A stretch of 64,000 nt of DNA. Origin: Eonycteris spelaea. Lineage: Eukaryota; Chordata; Mammalia; Chiroptera; Pteropodidae. Shown piece after piece: positions 58,453-64,000 of the stretch. The notes below the pieces were generated by a model. It saw only the letters and a list, made by a program, of their open reading frames with translations, had not been told where the DNA came from and ran no database searches. A program made the translations under genes and the position numbers. Positions within the stretch are counted from its first letter, which is position 1; each line of letters opens with the position of its first letter. The DNA is taken from contig PUFA01000086.1 in NCBI GenBank assembly GCA_003508835.1, forward strand, positions 930,001 to 994,000, read 5' to 3'.

Positions 58453-59108
58453 AAATTTGAATTGCTGTGCTAAATTAAAAAAGTAAATTTTACCTGCATG
58501 ACATAAAACCAATGTATCTATAGATCATGCTAACCAATATAGTTCTAAGAGAAGAGAACTCCTAGATAGTATTCTGAAGCGCTACCCCAGTAAGAGATCT
58601 GTTTTAACAAGCCTTATTCCCACTGATAGATGAGTTCTAAAAGATAGATCCTTCCTGCTAACTTCAGTAAAACTTGTGAATCAAGGGATGCTCAAATCGA
58701 TTTTTATATAAATAGTAATTACTAAAAATTATTGTTCTTTGAAAAGACAAATAACAATGCCTCAACAACTAAAACATCGTTTGTTTTTAAATATTACAGT
58801 CATTGCAACTATATTTTATTTCCACTAGTACATATTAGTTTAATCATTTTAATAGTTTAAAAAGAAACCAAGCCAATAATAAACAAAAGCACTAAAGCAA
58901 GCAACATTAAAATAAGTAGCACAAACAGATAATATGAACCTCATTGGTCAATATGTTTATGAATAATACCCATAGCCTGTGTCAATGGCAAGTCATTTAC
59001 TTTTTGTAAAGGTTAACCTACTGTCAAATCAGGAAACAAAAGATGTCTTTTATAGATCAAAATACAGTACGTAGTAAAAAAAAAAGTTACTTTATTTGTA
59101 ATTAGTAT
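58453..59108. other. Unassigned sequence
   Basis: Nothing recognised. The A-run near 59076-59085 precedes the next L1. Confidence 0.5.
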
Positions 59109-59109
59109 T

Positions 59110-60692
59110 AAACATAAAAATCAATTTAGAAAGCATAAACACATAATATTTAGGTGTAAGTTTAACAATGAATGAAGACTTATATGAAAAATGCTAAATA
59201 CTATAAAAGAAATTTAAAAATAAATAGAAACATCAAATTCATAGATTGGAAAACTTAATATGAAGATGGCAATTCTACACAAGCTGACCTAAATAGTCAA
59301 TGTAATCCCAATCATAATTTGAATGGGATTTTTTTTTTAGAAATTGTCATGTTGATTATAAAATTTATATGGAAATAAAAAAGACCTAGAATAGACACAA
59401 CAGTATTTCAAATGAGAAAAAAGAAGGGTTAATGGCTATTGCTTTTGTGATAATGGGACTCAAGAGAGTCCAATAGTGTTTGGGTTTGCTGCAGGACAAA
59501 AACATGTCTCACAAGAGGAAACATAAAAATAAAATGTTTTGAGATTCTAAAATAAAACAGAAGAATTTCTTCATGACCTACAGTTAGGCAGAGAATTCTG
59601 CAAGGTGGCACACAAAGTACTAAACATAAAGGGAAAAAGTGATGAATTTGACTTTCAGAGTGGACCATCCCAGTTTCCCTAGTACTGTGCTGATATAACT
59701 AAATTCTTATGTTTCAGAAAGCCTTCTTGTCCTATGGAAACCCAGAGAGATACTTACCCTCACTGCCCATCAGATGACATTAAAAATTGAAAATAAAGAA
59801 GAAAGAAGACTTGTATTCAGGATACGTAAATAAATTTCATAAATCAATAATAAGCATTCAAATAATTCAATTAAAATGGACAGCATACTTAGAAAGACAT
59901 TTCAGGAATATATATGTGGACTTTGGCACGTGAATAGGTGTCCAAAGGCATTAGTCATCAGGGAAAAACTAATTAAATCCAGAATGAAATACCACCACCC
60001 ACCATCAGAAAGGCTGAACTTTATAATATTAATAATATTAAATTTTGTGTGGTGGATATGAAGCAACAAGTAGTCTCAAAATTGTTGGTGGAAATTAAAA
60101 TGCTATCACCACTTTGGAAAAGTGCTATTCAGTTTCTTATAAAATTAAACCTGCTCTGTGACAAAGCAATTCTACATATATGTATACGCACACACATACA
60201 TACATATATACTTAATATTTTTTAAAGGAAAACATATCTGCACAAAAGACCTTTCATAGAATATAGAAACTTTATCATAACTGAACAATGAAAATAATGT
60301 AAATTTCCATTAATTGGTGAACAAGAAAACAAATCATGGTATATCCATAATATAAAATAATATTATGAGTGAATTATTGATACACACGAAAAGCAAGGAT
60401 CGATTTCAAAAAAAATCTATTCAAATTAAAAAATCAGACACAAAGAATATAAATTTCAATGTCTTATTTACCTGACTTTTAATATAAGGGGAATCCATAG
60501 TAATAGAGATGAGAACAGAGATTCTGACTGCTGAGGGAAGTGATAACCAGAAAGAGGTGACGAAAATATTACATACCTTGATTGCTGTGAGAGTAACATG
60601 GGTTACATGGCATGTAAATTCATGTAAACTTATTTTCTATTCACTTAAAATTTGTATATTTCACAGTATTTGAGTTTTTCCTCACAAGTATT
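59110..60692 (+). mobile_element. L1 ORF2 C-terminal half and 3' UTR, sense, old subtype
   Basis: In order: 'aatatttaggtgtaagtttaac' (59146-59167) for 'AAATATTTAGGAATAAATTTAACC', 'tagattggaaaacttaatat' (59242-59261), 'tcaatgtaatcccaatcat' (59297-59315), 'aaatttatatggaaataaaa' (59361-59380), 'ttcaggatacgtaaataaat' (59817-59836), 'caccactttggaaaagtgct' (60107-60126), 'acaaagcaattctacatat' (60161-60179), 'gagtgaattattgatacacac' (60367-60387) and the 3' UTR 'ccttgattgctgtgagagtaac' (60577-60598). It lacks the RT core, and frames are short. Its 3' UTR belongs to yet another L1M/L1ME-type subfamily. Confidence 0.85.
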
Positions 60693-63029
60693 AGTTTATT
60701 CACTTAAACTGCAGTTGACCGCTCTACTACTTAGGATTGATCTTAGAAATAATTAAATTATCCTAGTTAGGCCATAACTCTGATAATTAAGATAAGTATA
60801 GTATTACTGAACATACATTACCAAAGTACATAAAAGTTCCCTAACTACAGGAATGTACTTCAAATTGAAAAAAGGAGGAAGTGGGGATCAAAAATGTTTT
60901 TTAAAAGTTTCAGGAACCCAGTTTAAAATTCCAAGGAACAACTTGCTATCAATTCATTTTTGCAATATTGGTTGTTAATCTGTGCTAGATTTAAGTATAT
61001 CCGTTCATTAATAATATTTCTTTCAAATCTTCATTCCAATGAGATAAAAGCATCTGATTCTCTTTTCAAAAGATTCACTCAGAAACTTTATTATAGAAAA
61101 CAACTGAAGAAAAATTTAAATACAATCCTGTCAGTACATAGTGCTATATAAAGATACTTGTGATCATCTATTAGCAATCTTCCAATCTTTATAGCTTTAT
61201 ATGTGACTTTTAGTAGATATAAACATAACCAGTATATTCGGTTTTACTTTTAATATTTTTTAGAATTAAAATATAATATGCAAACACACAGAAAGTGTAA
61301 TGTTTGAATATTATGACAAACTGGGTTGGTTTAATTCTTTCTTAAATTATTTAAATAATCCCTATAAAAGTTAGTAAAATTCTAACACAAATGCCTCTAT
61401 TTAAAATAATGAAATCAATTTAAATTTCTGCTTTTTTCATCAATATCTACTTTTGTAAATTTCAATTATCGTGACTTTTTTAGTGGATTCCACTGTCAGA
61501 GCACAAGGAACTATGAATTTTGGCATTTCTTATTTTTAAGTGCAGAGTACATATTTTGATGGAATGATTAAACAATGTGAATAGCATTTTATTCTTGGTT
61601 TATATATTTGTCTGAAAATAATTACATGGCCCTATATATATTTTCAACTAAACAGACTAACTTCCTATTCTCAGTCTATATACTGCCAATCAAATAACTG
61701 TTCAGAAAGCTTTTCATATTTACCTCTGTTTTTATGGTAGTTGATACAAAGATAACAACATGTTTGAGTCAGGATAAATGTATGCACACAGATATTCTTG
61801 TTTGCTGTTATTCAGACATCAATTATATGGGATTATGCCAACCAAGATGTGAATAAAGTATAATTCCAAAGCTAGTAATTCAGATTTCCATTATTTATCA
61901 CTTCAATATTTTTATCTCTTAACCAGAAGAGAAGTATTAGAAAATTACTTCTCCAATGTACAGTATTCACCACTAAAATATAAAAGCTCAATGCACTCAA
62001 TTTAATAACATATGATGTTCAGCAATAAAACACAAACAAACAAAATGCACCTGTAACTATGTATCACAACTTTGAGATATTCCCATAGAGAGAAACAAAA
62101 CTTCTGGTGCCTCACTATCAACCAAATGTCACAAAAAAATAAACGTTGTTCCTCAAGTACACAGATATTGAGAGAAAAGCAATTTATGGTGCATAATTGT
62201 GTGACTAAAAACTGGTAAGGAAAAAAAAATCCCAAGCGTCTCCAGAGTAAAATATTAGTGCTTTGTATTCAAAAGTTCCAGACTTTTTTTTCATATTACT
62301 TGCATTATTTTCATTCATGCCACTCATCGATTATCTGAATTAAATTGAATATATTTATCTTTGCAGTGGTTGTAACAACAATTCCATTAAAATATAGAAG
62401 GGTCTGCAAAGTAATAACCTTAAAATGCTGGTAATTGATAAAAATCATTAAATAAATCTAGCTCTTCTATGTTCTGACAAGCGCTTTCAGACTCTGAGAT
62501 ATGTATTGGTAACTCCTGATGTGCATTTTTTTTAAAAAAGAAATTGCATTTTTGTTTGTATAACTAATTCTATAGACACAGTTTTCTTGAATTCATATTA
62601 CTGTAATTTTGAAGACCTTGGAAGTTCCAATATACAGTAAAAAGATAATCAGGTTTACATATTTCACATATCAGTCTTGATAAGCAAGAGGCTTCACTTG
62701 ACTACTATTGAAACTAAGCCTCTTCTTATTTTACTTTTTTGGGTTTCTTTGTTTTTATTTATCAAGTGATACAGGAAAACATCCTTTTAAATAATTTTAA
62801 ACAACCAAAGGTACATGTAATAATGATCAGAAACCTCTTTTTCCTACAACCACATTAATCGTTTTCTGTGCATCTTGTTGTTTTCTACTTATTTACATGA
62901 AAGCATGTTAACCTGAAATCTTTTTTATATAAGTAGATCTAATTACATGTATCTTTATGAAGTTCCCATATCATATTTTAGTGGCCCAAAAAATTTCATG
63001 ATTGGATATGAATTTATTCTAATGGGAAT
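60693..63029. other. About 2.3 kb unassigned AT-rich sequence
   Basis: No interspersed repeat recognised. The frame at 62002-62235 (-) begins in a CAAA-type patch (62031-62045). A second long repeat-poor stretch, comparable with 11300-15464. Confidence 0.45.
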
Positions 63030-63272
63030 AAATGACAGAATGTAGTTAGTTTTTAGATCTTTGCTTTATTTAAAAAAAAAATTAAAAAGTTGAATTCTGT
63101 ATGGACCAACCTTTGTGCAAACCTAAGCAGTTTTGTAAGATCTAAAATTATAAAACCTTTTGAAGAAAATATAGAACAAAGCTTCATAATATTGGATTTG
63201 GCAATGACTTCTTGGATATGATATCAAAAGCAAAGGCAACCAAAAAGAAAATATACTAATTGGACTTCCCGA

Positions 63273-63312
<40 letters not shown>

Positions 63313-64000
63313 GTCAAAAGACACTACTTGATAGTAAAAAGCCAATCCTTAGAATGGAAGAAAATACTGCGAATCATATACCTGAAAAGAATTAATATCT
63401 AGAACATAGGGAATTTCTAAAATTCAACAACAAACCCTTAATTCAGATTGGGTAAAGGACATAAATAGACATTTCTCCAAGGAACATATATAAATGGTCT
63501 ATAAGCATATGAAAGGATATTCAACATCTTTAACAGTCATTAGGGATGTAAATCAAAATTACAATGAACTATCTCCTCATACATTTTAGGAGGGCTACTA
63601 CCAAACACACAAACAAACAAAAAAAACAGCAGCAACAACAAACAAATCCAGAAAATAACAAGTGTTGAAGAAGGGAAGAAATAGAAGTCCTTGGGAAATT
63701 TAAAGTGGTGTAACTGCTATTGAGCACAATATAATGGTTTCTCAAGAAATTAAAGATTGAATAACCAGATGACCCAGCAATTCCATTTGTGGGTATATAC
63801 CCAAAAGAACTGAAAACAGTCTCAAAGAGATATTTATACAACCATGTTCATAGCAGCATTATGCACAATGTGGAAGCAAACCAAGGGTCTATCTACAAAT
63901 GAATGATAGGAAAATGTGGTATATAATTCTTACACATGCTACAACATGGGTGAACTTTGAGGACATGATGCTAAGTGAAATATGCTAGTCACAAAAAAAA
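63030..64000 (+). mobile_element. L1 ORF2 C-terminal relic, sense, running off the window
   Basis: 'ttggcaatgacttcttggat' (63199-63218), 'tatcaaaagcaaaggcaacc' (63222-63241), 'ggacataaatagacatttctcc' (63458-63479), 'ataagcatatgaaaggatatt' (63502-63522), 'gatgacccagcaattccattt' (63768-63788), 'gggtatatacccaaaagaact' (63791-63811) and 'gctaagtgaaatatgctagtc' (63970-63990) are in L1 order. This is one of the better preserved L1 pieces. The 3' end lies beyond 64000. Its reading frame is broken, for example at the A-run at 63278. Confidence 0.88.
63278..63308 (+). repeat. A-run of 31 inside L1 ORF2
   Basis: It occupies the place where L1 ORF2 reads 'aaaattaaaaacttctg', so an existing short A-stretch has expanded or received an A-rich insert. 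It is not the L1 poly(A) tail. Confidence 0.95.

Noticed and set aside
58207..58512. 101-codon minus-strand frame
   Set aside because: It overlaps a decayed MIR. No family resemblance.
4190..60692. tRNA genes or tRNA-derived young SINEs (including bat VES)
   Set aside because: No A-box/B-box pair with VES-like body was found. The tRNA-like traces are MIR heads only.
1..64000. Endogenous retrovirus or mitochondrial insertion
   Set aside because: No gag/pol-type motif, primer-binding site or paired LTRs were seen, and no mitochondrial gene sequence was recognised on either strand.

Overview
The window looks like a gene-free, AT-rich stretch (about one third G+C by eye) of a placental mammal nuclear genome. 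I found no convincing protein-coding exon, no tRNA and no functional rRNA gene. Nearly everything recognisable is a decayed interspersed repeat: L1, L2, L3/CR1, MIR, hAT-Charlie miniature elements and one 5S-rRNA-derived insertion. The rest is microsatellites, A-runs and long unassigned AT-rich sequence. All repeat calls rest on recognising consensus phrases by eye; no alignment was run.

Organism: the mammal-wide families (MIR, L2, L3, MER5-type hAT) fix a mammal. Several L1 3' ends have the form I associate with bat L1s: a 'caatgtcatcc' type end on the + strand at 6258-6570 and its antisense counterpart 'attaaatttattgggg' at 9020. The tRNA-derived VES SINE of vespertilionid and related bats is not seen. 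A retroposed 5S rRNA copy with target-site duplications is present, and 5S-derived SINEs are known from fruit bats (Pteropodidae). A pteropodid or related non-vespertilionid bat is therefore my best inference, with moderate confidence.

Layout. 0-10 kb: a sense L1 3' end (275-957), a long antisense L2 carrying a reverse-transcriptase relic (1205-2310), two MIRs, and three more L1 pieces up to 9.6 kb. 10-18 kb: an antisense L1 ORF2 relic, about 4 kb of unassigned sequence, then an L1 3' end and a long sense L2 (16040-17615). 18-35 kb: scattered MIR, L2 and L1 tails separated by unassigned AT-rich DNA. 35.3-38.8 kb: a diverged sense L1 covering the ORF1-like region and the ORF2 C-terminal part. 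39-56 kb: L2 and MIR fragments, two hAT elements at 44 kb and one at 51.4 kb, an L3/CR1 relic at 45.8-46.3 kb, a composite pyrimidine/AT tract at 44.8 kb and a 45-bp-period duplication at 47.6 kb. 56-64 kb: the 5S-derived insertion, a MIR, an L1 relic (59.1-60.7 kb) and a last L1 ORF2 relic that runs off the window end.

No operon, pathway or novel system is supported. The features worth a second look are the 5S-derived composite insertion, long internal A-runs inside old L1/L2 relics, several perfect palindromes or hairpins, the recent-looking 45-bp duplication, and long repeat-poor stretches that could hold conserved non-coding elements.
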